Below the pieces are notes generated by a model. That model was not told where the DNA came from and did not search any database. It worked only from the letters and a program-made list of their open reading frames with translations. Of a stretch of 64,000 nt of DNA, positions 34,151-42,723 are shown one piece after another. Where the stretch lies: positions 3,655,001 to 3,719,000 of the forward strand of contig NZ_CP106736.1 of assembly GCF_030035605.1 (NCBI RefSeq), written 5' to 3'. A program made the translations under genes and the position numbers. Source of the DNA: Silvimonas soli. GTDB taxonomy: Bacteria > Pseudomonadota > Gammaproteobacteria > Burkholderiales > Chitinibacteraceae. How positions within the stretch are numbered: position 1 is the first letter of the stretch; every line of letters starts with the position of its first letter.

Positions 34151-35638
34151 ATGCGTGTTGTGCCTCGCCGATTTCTCATCGTTCCCCTTGTCGCACTGAT
34201 CGCCGGTTGTGCGGTTGGTCCTGACTTCAAATCGCCGGATGCCCCGGCCAATAAAGCTTATACAGAACAGCCCATTCCTGGCCAGACCGTCAGCGCAGAT
34301 ACCGTTGAAGGCGCTTCGCAGCGTTTTGTAAACGGCCAGTTGCAGCCAGACTGGTGGACGTTGTTTGGTTCTGACACGCTCAATAGCCTGGTGGCTGAGG
34401 GTCTGGCGCATAGCCCGACGCTGGCCGCTGCCCAAGGCACGCTGCGTCAGGCTCAGGAAAACTATAATGCCCAGTATGGTACAACCGTCTTCCCACAAGT
34501 TGACGGCTCGCTGGGGGCTACGCGTAACAAAATCAGTGCCGGTTCATCGCAGGCTGGCGATCAGTCGCTGATTTTTAACCTATACAACGCTTCGGTAGAT
34601 GTGTCTTACACGCTGGACTTGTTTGGCGGGAATCGTCGCCAGCTGGAAGCGTATTCCGCGCAAGTGGGTTATCAGCAATATCAAGTGGAAGCTGCGCGTT
34701 TGACGCTCGCTGCCAACATTGTGACCGCTGCGGTCACCGAAGCTTCGTTGCGCAAGCAAGTGGATGTAACCACCGAACTGATCAAGTTGCAGCAGAACCA
34801 GCTGGACATTCTGCAAAAGCAATTCAAGCTGGGTGCCGTTTCGCAGGCCGATGTTTCTACGCAAGAAACGCAGGTAGCGACGATCAAGGCCTCGCTGCCA
34901 GATCTGAACAAGGCACTCGCGCAAGCGCGCACGCAACTGGCAGTGCTGCTTGGCCGCACACCGGATAACGGTACGCCGCCGCTGAAACTGGAAGACCTGA
35001 AGCTGCCAACTGATCTGCCGGTGAGTTTGCCGTCAGAACTGGTGCGCTCGCGTCCGGACATCCAGGCTTCGGAAGCTTTGGTCCATGCAGCTACCGCCCA
35101 AGTGGGTGTCGCTACGGCCAATCTGTATCCGAAGATCACACTGACCGGCTCGCTGGGTATCAGCTCGCAAAACTGGAATAACGTGAGCTTTGGTAACGAT
35201 GGCTTGTGGAGCATCGGGGCAGGGCTGGTACAGCCGTTGTTCCATGGCGGTTCACTGCGGGCACAGAAACGTGCAGCAGAAGCCGGGATGGATGTCGCGC
35301 TGGCGCAATACCAGCAAGTGGTGCTGACCGCGTTCAAGAACGTGTCGGACAGCTTGCAGGCGCTGGATCAGGACGCATTGGCGTTGCAGGCACGGGTTGA
35401 TGCTGCCAATGCCGCCAAGCGTTCGCTCGATTTCACCCAGGCGCGCTTCAAACTGGGTGCCACCTCGTTTGCTTCGTTGTTGATCTCGCAACTGCAATAT
35501 CAACAAACCCAGCTGAACCTGTGGCAAGCCAACGCTTCGCGTTTGAATGACACCGCTGCGCTGTTCCAGTCCATTGGCGGCGGAGTCACGAAAGAAGCTA
35601 CTGCAGCGGCCAGCGCGCCAGCGGCTGCGGGCGGCTGA
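34151..35638 (+). CDS. RND efflux outer-membrane lipoprotein (NodT family)
   Basis: A 495-residue TolC-like channel of the OprM/NodT family. The signal peptide ends in the lipobox LIAGC (Cys20). Two repeated OEP domains follow (about 60-255 and 275-465), ending in the usual QLQYQQTQLNLWQANASRLNDTAALFQSIGGG. It forms the outer-membrane exit duct of a tripartite pump with the next two genes. Having the channel gene first is less common than last in the operon but known in Betaproteobacteria. Confidence 0.92.
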   Translation: MRVVPRRFLIVPLVALIAGCAVGPDFKSPDAPANKAYTEQPIPGQTVSADTVEGASQRFVNGQLQPDWWTLFGSDTLNSLVAEGLAHSPTLAAAQGTLRQAQENYNAQYGTTVFPQVDGSLGATRNKISAGSSQAGDQSLIFNLYNASVDVSYTLDLFGGNRRQLEAYSAQVGYQQYQVEAARLTLAANIVTAAVTEASLRKQVDVTTELIKLQQNQLDILQKQFKLGAVSQADVSTQETQVATIKASLPDLNKALAQARTQLAVLLGRTPDNGTPPLKLEDLKLPTDLPVSLPSELVRSRPDIQASEALVHAATAQVGVATANLYPKITLTGSLGISSQNWNNVSFGNDGLWSIGAGLVQPLFHGGSLRAQKRAAEAGMDVALAQYQQVVLTAFKNVSDSLQALDQDALALQARVDAANAAKRSLDFTQARFKLGATSFASLLISQLQYQQTQLNLWQANASRLNDTAALFQSIGGGVTKEATAAASAPAAAGG

Positions 35639-35806
35639 AAACACAACTGCAGTACCGCAACGCCAGAACACAAAACGCGGATTTTGTTTGACTGAGCGAG
35701 CCACAAATCCGTTCTGACTGCCAATGGACCCGATCAGCACAACTGTCCGGGTCCGGCATTTGAAGAATCCGTAATCGCAGTACCCAAGCCTTCGGGGAGA
35801 GTTTGT

Positions 35807-36940
35807 ATGGCCAAGCGCATGATTATCATGCTGATTGCTGTTGGGGTGATTTTTGGGGGCATTTTCGGCTTCCAGGTCTTCAAGGGCATCATGATCAAGA
35901 AGTACCTGAGCGGTAACAAAGCGCCGCCAGTCACCGTAACCGCTACCCATATCAGCACCCAGCCCTGGCAGCCTACGCTGTCGGCAGTGGGTACTTTGCG
36001 TGCTGTGCGTGGCGTGGATCTGTCCAGCGAAGTCGCTGGCCAGGTGCGCGACGTACTGCTGCAATCGGGCGCCTTTGTGAAAGCTGGCCAGCCGCTGGTC
36101 AAGCTCAATGACGATACTGAAGTGGCGCAGCTCAAGTCGCTGCAGGCTGCGGCTGATCTGTCGGCAACCACCCTCAAGCGCGACAAAGCCCAGCTGGATG
36201 TTCAAGCCGTGGCGCAAGCCGTGGTGGATTCCGATCAGGCCGACCTGAACAGCAAGAATGCGCTGGTCGCTCAGCAACAAGCCGTGATCGCCAAGAAAGT
36301 GATCCGCGCGCCATTCGCTGGCAAGGTCGGTATCAGCACGGTTAATCCGGGTCAGTACATCAATCCGGGCGACAAGCTGGCAACGTTGCAAACGGTTGAT
36401 CCGATCCTGGTTGACTTCCTGGTGCCGCAACAAGCGCTGACCCAGTTGAAGATTGGCCAGTCGATTGCAGTCAAGAGTGACGCTAATCCAAAGTCTGCCT
36501 ACACCGGCAAGATCACCGCGATTGATGCCAAGGTGGACCCGTCCACCCGCAACATTCAGGTCGAAGCTTCGGTCAGCAACCCCAAGGGTGATTTGCTGGC
36601 AGGCATGTTTGCCACCGTGCAGGTCTCCACACAAGAGCCGATCAAGTATCTGACGCTGCCGCAAACCGCAGTCAGCTTCAATCCGTACGGCGAAGTGGTG
36701 TATCTGATTTCGGAAACAGGCAAAGATGCCAAGGGCAATCCTGAGCTGACCGTGAAGCAAACCTTTGTTAACGCTGGCCAGACCCGCGGCGACCAGGTAG
36801 CGATCACGTCCGGTCTGAAAGAAGGTGACTACGTGGTTACCAGCGGCCAGCACAAGTTGAAGAACGGCAGCACCGTGATCATCAACAACAAGCAACAGCC
36901 GTCGGATAACCCGAACCCGCTGGTTGGCAACGAAGACTGA
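35807..36940 (+). CDS. RND efflux periplasmic adaptor (MFP)
   Basis: A 377-residue membrane fusion protein. An N-terminal membrane anchor (residues about 5-25, IIMLIAVGVIFGGIFGFQVF) is followed by the biotinyl-lipoyl halves (SSEVAGQVRDVLLQSGAFVKAGQPLVKL and IRAPFAGKVGISTVNPGQYI) around a helical hairpin, then beta-barrel and membrane-proximal domains (TLPQTAVSF). It joins the RND pump to the outer-membrane channel. GGGAGAG upstream of ATG 35807. Same operon as its neighbours. Confidence 0.93.
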   Translation: MAKRMIIMLIAVGVIFGGIFGFQVFKGIMIKKYLSGNKAPPVTVTATHISTQPWQPTLSAVGTLRAVRGVDLSSEVAGQVRDVLLQSGAFVKAGQPLVKLNDDTEVAQLKSLQAAADLSATTLKRDKAQLDVQAVAQAVVDSDQADLNSKNALVAQQQAVIAKKVIRAPFAGKVGISTVNPGQYINPGDKLATLQTVDPILVDFLVPQQALTQLKIGQSIAVKSDANPKSAYTGKITAIDAKVDPSTRNIQVEASVSNPKGDLLAGMFATVQVSTQEPIKYLTLPQTAVSFNPYGEVVYLISETGKDAKGNPELTVKQTFVNAGQTRGDQVAITSGLKEGDYVVTSGQHKLKNGSTVIINNKQQPSDNPNPLVGNED

Positions 36941-37084
36941 TGCGTTGCCTGCGGTAAACGGTCGATCAGACTAGTCAGACGATAAGTACGACCTGGAATG
37001 GCGAGCCCACAATGCGCGTCGTTCCAGGGCTAGAAAGGCACTCTGCTTGCCCCGGCGGCAAGCGGATACACAGAGGTTAGCCAG

Positions 37085-40000
37085 ATGCGCTTTACCGATA
37101 TTTTCATACGCCGGCCCGTGCTGGCGACCACGCTCTCCCTGCTGATTCTGGTGCTGGGTTTGCGTTCGCTGGATTTGCTGCCGATTCGGCAGTATCCCAA
37201 GACGGAAAACGCGGTTATTAATGTTTCCACCACCTACACCGGGGCTGACCCGGAACTGGTGGCGGGCTTTATTACGACACCGCTGGAAAACTCCATCGCC
37301 CAGGCCGAGGGCATTGATTACATGACCTCGACCAGCACGCAGGGTAGCTCGGCCATTACGGCCAACCTGCGGCTGAACTACGACGGCAACAAGGCGCTGA
37401 CCGAAATCACCTCCAAGGTGAATGCGGTGCTGAACCAGTTGCCGCAAGGCTCGCAACAGCCGGTGATCTCGATCTCGGTGGGTGACACCATTGACTCGAT
37501 GTATATCGGCTTTTACAGCAAGGCTTTGCCGCCCAACAAGATTACCGACTACCTGATTCGCGTGGTGCAGCCAAAACTGCAAGCCGTGGATGGGGTGCAA
37601 CAGGCGGAAATTCTGGGTGAGCGCCGCTTTGCCATGCGCGTGTGGATGGATCCGAAAAAGCTGGCCGCCTATGGCGTGACGGCTGCGGATGTGTCGGCCG
37701 CCTTGCAAGCGAATAACTTCATCTCGGCGGTCGGTCGTACTGACGGCAACATGGTGACGGTCAACTTGACCGCGGATACCGGGCTGCATTCGGCTGATGA
37801 ATTCAACAACCTGATCGTCAAGCAAAAAGCCGGTGCGATTGTGCGGTTGTCAGACGTCGCGAATGTCTCGCTGGGTTCGGAAGACTACAACACGCAAGTG
37901 GGTTTTGACGGCGTACAAGCGGTGTATGTCGGTATCAAGGTGGCGCCTAACGCCAACTTGCTGACCGTGATCGACAACGTGCGCAAGACCATGCCGGAAG
38001 TCCAGGCGCAATTGCCGGAAGGGCTGCAGGGCACCATCGTTTATGACGCGACCAAGTATGTGAACAGCGCCATTCACGAAGTGATCTGGACGCTGGGTGA
38101 AGCGCTGTTGATCGTGACCGTGGTGATCTTCTTGTTCCTGGGGTCATTCCGCTCGGTGATCATCCCGGTGATCGCGATGCCGCTGTCGCTGATCGGCGCG
38201 TTCATGATCATGCTGGCGCTGGGTTACACCATCAACTTGCTGACCTTGCTGGCGCTGGTGCTGGCGATTGGTCTGGTGGTGGATGACGCGATTATTGTGG
38301 TGGAAAACGTCCACCGCCATATCGAGGAAGGCTTGACACCGTTCCAGGCGGCCATTCGTGGTGCGCGCGAACTGGCTGGCCCGATTATCGCCATCTCGGT
38401 GGTGCTGATTGCGGTGTACGTACCAATCGGCTTTATGGGTGGCCTGACCGGTTCGCTGTTTACCGAGTTCGCCTTTACCCTGGCCGGTGCCGTGGGCGTA
38501 TCCGCGATTATCGCGCTGACCTTGTCGCCGATGATGACCGCCAAGTTCCTGCGTTCGCCGGACCCGGAACATCCGGAAAAACTGGCGAAGTGGCTGGACA
38601 AGCAGTTTGATAAATTGCGTGGCCGCTATGAGCGCTCGTTAAGTGGTTCGCTGAATTACCTGCCGGTGGTGGGCGTGTTCGCGCTGATCATTCTGGTGAG
38701 CATTTACTTCCTGTTCATCACCTCCAAGAGCGAACTGGCACCGCAAGAAGATCAGGGTATTGTCATTACCATGAGTACCGGTGCGCCGAACGCTTCGCTC
38801 AAGCAAAGCGAGATCGATGCCCGTCAGGTCTTCAACATCTTCAAGACCTTCCCGGAAACCGATCATGTGTTCCAGTTGACCGGTGTGTCGGGCCTGAACT
38901 CGAGCATTGGCGGTATGGTGCTCAAGCCTTGGGATGAGCGCAAAACCACTGCCGACAAGATTCAGCCGCAGGTTCAGCAAAAGCTGGGTGAAATCGCCGG
39001 TACGCAAGCTGCGGCCTTCCAGCCGCCGCCGTTGCCGGGCGGTGGTGGTGGTCTGCCGGTGCAGTTCGTGATCAACACCACGAACGACTACCAGCAACTG
39101 AACGAAGTCGCTCAGGACATGATGGCCAAGGCGCGAGCCAGCGGCGTGTTCATCTACATGGACGTCGACCTGAAGTACGACAAGCCACAAACCCAAATCA
39201 CCTTTGATCGTGACAAGGCCTCGCAACTGGGTCTCTCGATGAAAGATCTGGGCGATTCACTGGGTGCCGCATTGGGCGGTGGCTATGTGAACTACTTCAG
39301 TCTGGCGGGTCGTTCGTACAAGGTGATTCCGCAGGTCGGCCGTGAAGATCGTCTGAATCCGAACCAATTGCTGGACTACCACATCACCACCGGCACGGGC
39401 GATACCATCCCACTGTCGACGGTGGCCAAGGTCAAGACCACGGTGATTCCGCAACAATTGAATCACTTCCAGCAAATGAACTCGGCGACTATCTCTGGCG
39501 TGCCTTTCCCGGGCGTTACGGTGGGTCAGGTGATCAGCACGCTGCAAGGCATTGCCAAAGACACGCTGCCGCAGGGTTACACCATTGATTACGGTGGCCA
39601 GTCTCGTCAGTTTGTGCAGGAAAGCAGTGCGCTGATCGTGACCTTCGTGTTCGCGCTGATCATCATTTTCCTGGCGCTCGCGGCGCAGTTTGAAAGCTTC
39701 CGCGATCCGCTGATCGTGATGGTGTCGGTGCCGATGTCGATTTGCGGTGCGATGATCTTTGTTTCGCTGGGTCTGGGTGGCGCCAGTCTGAATATCTACT
39801 CGGAAGTGGGTCTAGTGACGCTGATCGGCCTGATTTCCAAGCACGGTATTCTGATTGTTGAGTTCGCCAACCAGCAGCAAAAACTGGGCCACAGCAAGCG
39901 TAAAGCCATTGAAGACGCCGCCGGTATTCGTCTGCGGCCGATTCTGATGACCACCGCCGCCATGGTGCTGGGTGTGATGCCGCTGATTACATCTTCTGGC

Positions 40001-40195
40001 GCTGGTGCATTGGGCCGCTACAACATGGGTCTGGTGATTGCCACCGGTATCTCGATCGGTACGCTGTTCACCTTGTACGTGGTGCCAGCGATGTACATGA
40101 TGCTGGCCGCTGACCACAACGCCTCGGTGCATGAAGAAGAAGATGCACAGATCAAGGCGCTGGATGACGGCACCGTTGGTGAAAGCGCGCACTGA
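37085..40195 (+). CDS. RND multidrug efflux pump, inner-membrane subunit
   Basis: A 1036-residue HAE1-family RND transporter (AcrB/MexF/MdtB-like) with 12 predicted helices and two large periplasmic loops. The proton-relay pair of Asp residues is present in TM4 (GLVVDDAIIVVENVHRHIEEG). GGGGGLPVQFVINT and a second-half FALIIIFLALAAQFESFRDPL are typical. It exports hydrophobic drugs, solvents or dyes by proton antiport; which ones cannot be told. It is the last gene of the OMF-MFP-RND operon. Confidence 0.95.
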   Translation: MRFTDIFIRRPVLATTLSLLILVLGLRSLDLLPIRQYPKTENAVINVSTTYTGADPELVAGFITTPLENSIAQAEGIDYMTSTSTQGSSAITANLRLNYDGNKALTEITSKVNAVLNQLPQGSQQPVISISVGDTIDSMYIGFYSKALPPNKITDYLIRVVQPKLQAVDGVQQAEILGERRFAMRVWMDPKKLAAYGVTAADVSAALQANNFISAVGRTDGNMVTVNLTADTGLHSADEFNNLIVKQKAGAIVRLSDVANVSLGSEDYNTQVGFDGVQAVYVGIKVAPNANLLTVIDNVRKTMPEVQAQLPEGLQGTIVYDATKYVNSAIHEVIWTLGEALLIVTVVIFLFLGSFRSVIIPVIAMPLSLIGAFMIMLALGYTINLLTLLALVLAIGLVVDDAIIVVENVHRHIEEGLTPFQAAIRGARELAGPIIAISVVLIAVYVPIGFMGGLTGSLFTEFAFTLAGAVGVSAIIALTLSPMMTAKFLRSPDPEHPEKLAKWLDKQFDKLRGRYERSLSGSLNYLPVVGVFALIILVSIYFLFITSKSELAPQEDQGIVITMSTGAPNASLKQSEIDARQVFNIFKTFPETDHVFQLTGVSGLNSSIGGMVLKPWDERKTTADKIQPQVQQKLGEIAGTQAAAFQPPPLPGGGGGLPVQFVINTTNDYQQLNEVAQDMMAKARASGVFIYMDVDLKYDKPQTQITFDRDKASQLGLSMKDLGDSLGAALGGGYVNYFSLAGRSYKVIPQVGREDRLNPNQLLDYHITTGTGDTIPLSTVAKVKTTVIPQQLNHFQQMNSATISGVPFPGVTVGQVISTLQGIAKDTLPQGYTIDYGGQSRQFVQESSALIVTFVFALIIIFLALAAQFESFRDPLIVMVSVPMSICGAMIFVSLGLGGASLNIYSEVGLVTLIGLISKHGILIVEFANQQQKLGHSKRKAIEDAAGIRLRPILMTTAAMVLGVMPLITSSGAGALGRYNMGLVIATGISIGTLFTLYVVPAMYMMLAADHNASVHEEEDAQIKALDDGTVGESAH

Positions 40196-40237
40196 TAGCT
40201 CCATGACACGGCTTGAAGCAGCCTCTGCTTCAACGTG

Positions 40238-40275
40238 AAAACAAAACCCCGGCCTTGGTGCCGGGGTTTTGTTTT
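40238..40275. terminator. Terminator after the RND operon
   Basis: AAAACAAAACCCCGG, an 8-base loop and CCGGGGTTTTGTTTT form a strong, symmetrical hairpin 43 bases after the stop. Confidence 0.92.
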
Positions 40276-40336
40276 GCGCGACGCCTTGTCGCCTGTGCTA
40301 GTTTTATAAGTTGAATCAACCTGCTACGAGGTGTGT

Positions 40337-40579
40337 ATGGCAGCCATGGCCTGGCGTGATCTGCTGCTGTGGACAGCATTGGTCAACTATCTGCTGTTGC
40401 TGACCTGGTTTGTCCTGGCGCTGCTAACCAGGGCGACGCTGGGCCCGTGGTGCGCCCGGCTTTTTGGCGTGACTCAGGCGCAATACAACCAGATCAATTT
40501 CGGCGGCATTGTGCTGTACAAACTGGCCATCGTGTTTTTTCTGCTTAGCCCGGCAATTGTGTTGTCGGTGAAAGGCTAA
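40337..40579 (+). CDS. Small two-helix membrane protein (DUF6868-like)
   Basis: An 80-residue protein with two hydrophobic segments (about 9-32 LLLWTALVNYLLLLTWFVLALL and about 56-76 GIVLYKLAIVFFLLSPAIVL) joined by a short polar stretch containing FGVTQAQYNQINFGG. I believe this is the DUF6868 family, function unknown. ATG 40337 has GAGG 5 bases upstream; an in-frame GTG at 40331 is less likely. It is five bases before the lipase gene and probably co-transcribed. Confidence 0.7.
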   Translation: MAAMAWRDLLLWTALVNYLLLLTWFVLALLTRATLGPWCARLFGVTQAQYNQINFGGIVLYKLAIVFFLLSPAIVLSVKG

Positions 40580-40583
40580 CGCC

Positions 40584-41438
40584 ATGCGCGCGCCGGTCCC
40601 GCCCCGCCCAACGCCGGTGAGTCTGCATTTGCAAGACTTCCCGTTGCCGCGCGCCCAGCGTGCGGTACTGATCGTGCATGGTCTGGGCGAGCATATGGGG
40701 CGCTACCAGCATATGGCCGACTGGTTTAACCAGCGCGGCTACTCGGTGCGCGGCTACGACCACTACGGCCACGGCCACAGCCCGGGCCCGCGTGGCTCGA
40801 TTACCGACAACAATATGTTGCTGGATGATCTACGCACCCAGTTTCACGATTACCAGTCCGAACTAGGCTATTCGCCCATCTTGCTGGGGCACAGCATGGG
40901 CGGACTGGTGGCGGCAGCGGCGGTCACCACCGGCTGGGTGCAGCCACGAGCGCTGGTGCTAAGTTCGCCCGCCTTACGCACCTGGATTTCCCCCTCGGTA
41001 CAACTGCTGGCCCATGTGCTGGCGCTGACGGTGCCGGACATTCCACTGTGGCAGCGTTTGCCCAATCACAAGCTTTCGCACGATCCGCAAGTCACCCCGA
41101 CTTTTCTGGCTGACCCGTTGCGCCATGGCCGCATGACCCCACGCCTGGCGTACTTCTTGATGCGTGGTGGCAGAGAGGTGCTGGCCAAAGCCGCATGTTT
41201 GCAAATACCGACTTTGTTGCTGGTGGCTGGCGAAGATGAACTGGTCGACCCCTCCGGCAGCCGGGACTTCGCCGCCGCCGCACCGCCCAGCCTGGTCACG
41301 CTGCATGAGTTTCCCGGGCTCTATCACGAACTATTCAATGAAGCTGAACCCGCCCGCAGCGAAGTGCTGAACGAATTGGCGATCTGGCTCAAGTCGCTAG
41401 AAACCCGCTACCCCGCACGCATGGTGGCCAGTCGTTAA
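40584..41438 (+). CDS. Alpha/beta hydrolase, monoacylglycerol-lipase-like
   Basis: A 284-residue serine hydrolase resembling monoglyceride lipases and lysophospholipases. The nucleophile elbow is GHSMGG in ILLGHSMGGLVAAA; the oxyanion region is IVHGLGEHMGRYQHMADWF; the late acid and base fit EDELVDPSGS and LYHELFNE. GYDHYGHGHSPGPRG is the characteristic loop of the family. Cytoplasmic, with no signal peptide. Likely hydrolyses monoacylglycerols or lysolipids. Confidence 0.87.
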   Translation: MRAPVPPRPTPVSLHLQDFPLPRAQRAVLIVHGLGEHMGRYQHMADWFNQRGYSVRGYDHYGHGHSPGPRGSITDNNMLLDDLRTQFHDYQSELGYSPILLGHSMGGLVAAAAVTTGWVQPRALVLSSPALRTWISPSVQLLAHVLALTVPDIPLWQRLPNHKLSHDPQVTPTFLADPLRHGRMTPRLAYFLMRGGREVLAKAACLQIPTLLLVAGEDELVDPSGSRDFAAAAPPSLVTLHEFPGLYHELFNEAEPARSEVLNELAIWLKSLETRYPARMVASR

Positions 41439-41740
41439 ACCTCGCGCAGTGTTTACCGCCGTGACGGCGGTGGGCACATGAATGGGCTGCAAGTTGCCGT
41501 GTATTCAAGCGAGTATTCACACCTTTCCGTGTTGTTTGTGCAGGCACTTTTGACAGTCTGCCACTGTCTTTCTATGGGTTCTAAATAGTTTCGCTCTGTT
41601 GACGACGCAATTTCGATTGATATAAATAATCTATTGATTTGTTTGTAACAATAAATTGGATCAATCGTTTGGACGTCGGCATACTTCGTTCATCGCATCA
41701 AGCAACACCCAGCCAATAACCCCCCAAAGGAGTTTGAACC
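41439..41740. other. Promoter region of the peroxiredoxin gene
   Basis: 302 bases without a gene, increasingly AT-rich from about 41580. The right part holds a candidate sigma-70 promoter (41599-41626), a half-site resembling OxyR contacts (ATAT-N7-CTAT, 41620-41634), and an AAAGGAG ribosome site just before ATG 41741. Confidence 0.55.
41599..41626 (+). promoter_or_regulatory. Candidate sigma-70 promoter for prx-grx
   Basis: TTGACG (41599-41604), a 16-base spacer, and TATAAA (41621-41626). The leader would be about 110 bases. Confidence 0.5.
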
Positions 41741-42469
41741 ATGCAAAACCGTGAAGGCCAACGCGTCCCCAACGTCACTTTCCGCGTCCGTGAAAACAAT
41801 GCCTGGAAGAACGTCACCACTGACGATCTGTTTGCGGGCAAAACGGTTGTCGTGTTCTCGCTGCCAGGCGCATTTACCCCAACGTGTTCGTCCAGCCACC
41901 TGCCGCGCTACAACGAACTGACTCCGGTTCTGAAGAAACACGGCGTCGATAGCGTGCTGTGTGTTTCGGTGAACGACACCTTCGTGATGAACGAATGGGC
42001 CGCTGATCAGGAAGCCGGCAACATCGTTATGGTGCCAGACGGCAACGGTGAATTCACCGAAGGCATGGGCCAACTGGTCGACAAATCCGACCTTGGCTTT
42101 GGCAAGCGCAGCTGGCGCTACTCCATGCTGGTGAAAGACGGCGTGGTGCAAAAGATGTTTATCGAGCCAGAGAAAGAAGGCGATCCGTTTGAAGTGTCCG
42201 ATGCCGACACCATGCTCGACTTTGTCGCCCCAAGCGCCAAGAAGCCAGACCAGGTTGTGGTGTTCAGCAAGGTCGGTTGCTCGTTCTGCGCCACTGCCAA
42301 GCGTCAATTGACTGAAGCCGGTTACGACTTCATTGAAGTGCCGCTGGACAACAAAGTGCGCGGCAAGGTACTGGGCGCACTGTCCGGCAAGATGACTGCC
42401 CCGCAAGTATTTGTGAACGGCAAGCTGATTGGCGGTGCGGAAGAAGTAGCCAAGTTCGTTGGCAAATAA
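41741..42469 (+). CDS. Hybrid peroxiredoxin-glutaredoxin
   Basis: A 242-residue fusion of a Prx5-type peroxiredoxin (about 1-160) and a glutaredoxin (about 170-242). The peroxidatic cysteine is Cys49 in PGAFTPTC; the glutaredoxin active site is Cys180-Ser-Phe-Cys183, with TAPQVFVNGKLIGG as the glutathione-binding region. Such hybrids, known from Haemophilus and Neisseria relatives, reduce hydrogen peroxide and alkyl peroxides with glutathione in one chain. AAAGGAG precedes ATG 41741. A flavoprotein disulphide reductase gene follows and may feed it electrons. Confidence 0.95.
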   Translation: MQNREGQRVPNVTFRVRENNAWKNVTTDDLFAGKTVVVFSLPGAFTPTCSSSHLPRYNELTPVLKKHGVDSVLCVSVNDTFVMNEWAADQEAGNIVMVPDGNGEFTEGMGQLVDKSDLGFGKRSWRYSMLVKDGVVQKMFIEPEKEGDPFEVSDADTMLDFVAPSAKKPDQVVVFSKVGCSFCATAKRQLTEAGYDFIEVPLDNKVRGKVLGALSGKMTAPQVFVNGKLIGGAEEVAKFVGK

Positions 42470-42480
42470 GAAATCGCAAA

Positions 42481-42573
42481 CAAAACCCTGCAGGCTGCGT
42501 CGCCCTCACTTGCCGTACTAATTGTACTGTCTGCGTTTCGCGCGCCTTGCCTGCACCGCTTCGCTGGGTTTTG
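42481..42573. repeat. Intergenic element with CAAAACCC/GGGTTTTG ends
   Basis: A 93-base element bounded by an 8-bp inverted repeat, with a core reading TTGCCGTACTAATTGTACTG followed by CTGCGTTTCG. The core closely resembles an intergenic repeat I remember from Neisseria genomes. It lies between the prx-grx and the flavoprotein genes; the ends could fold into a long stem and act as an attenuator. Confidence 0.6.
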
Positions 42574-42598
42574 TTAGTGATTTCGTTAGTTCTAAAAA

Positions 42599-42618
42599 GG
42601 GCGGATGAAAGTCCGCCC
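42599..42618. other. GC hairpin in the prx-grx / flavoprotein gap
   Basis: GGGCGGA-N6-TCCGCCC with no T run. It may be an mRNA-stabilising or partial-stop structure between two co-directional genes. Confidence 0.5.
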
Positions 42619-42723
42619 GGTTCGCAGTTTGCGGACCTGAATGCATCGCAGCGTTCAAGCAGCAAAAGCGGTGTATTCAGGTCCGTTGATTGATCCAGAC
42701 TAATCATAAAAAAGGGGCTATTC

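Noticed and set aside
35252..36895. 547-codon minus-strand frame across the RND channel and adaptor genes
   Set aside because: It spans two real genes and their gap, and has the composition of a shadow frame.
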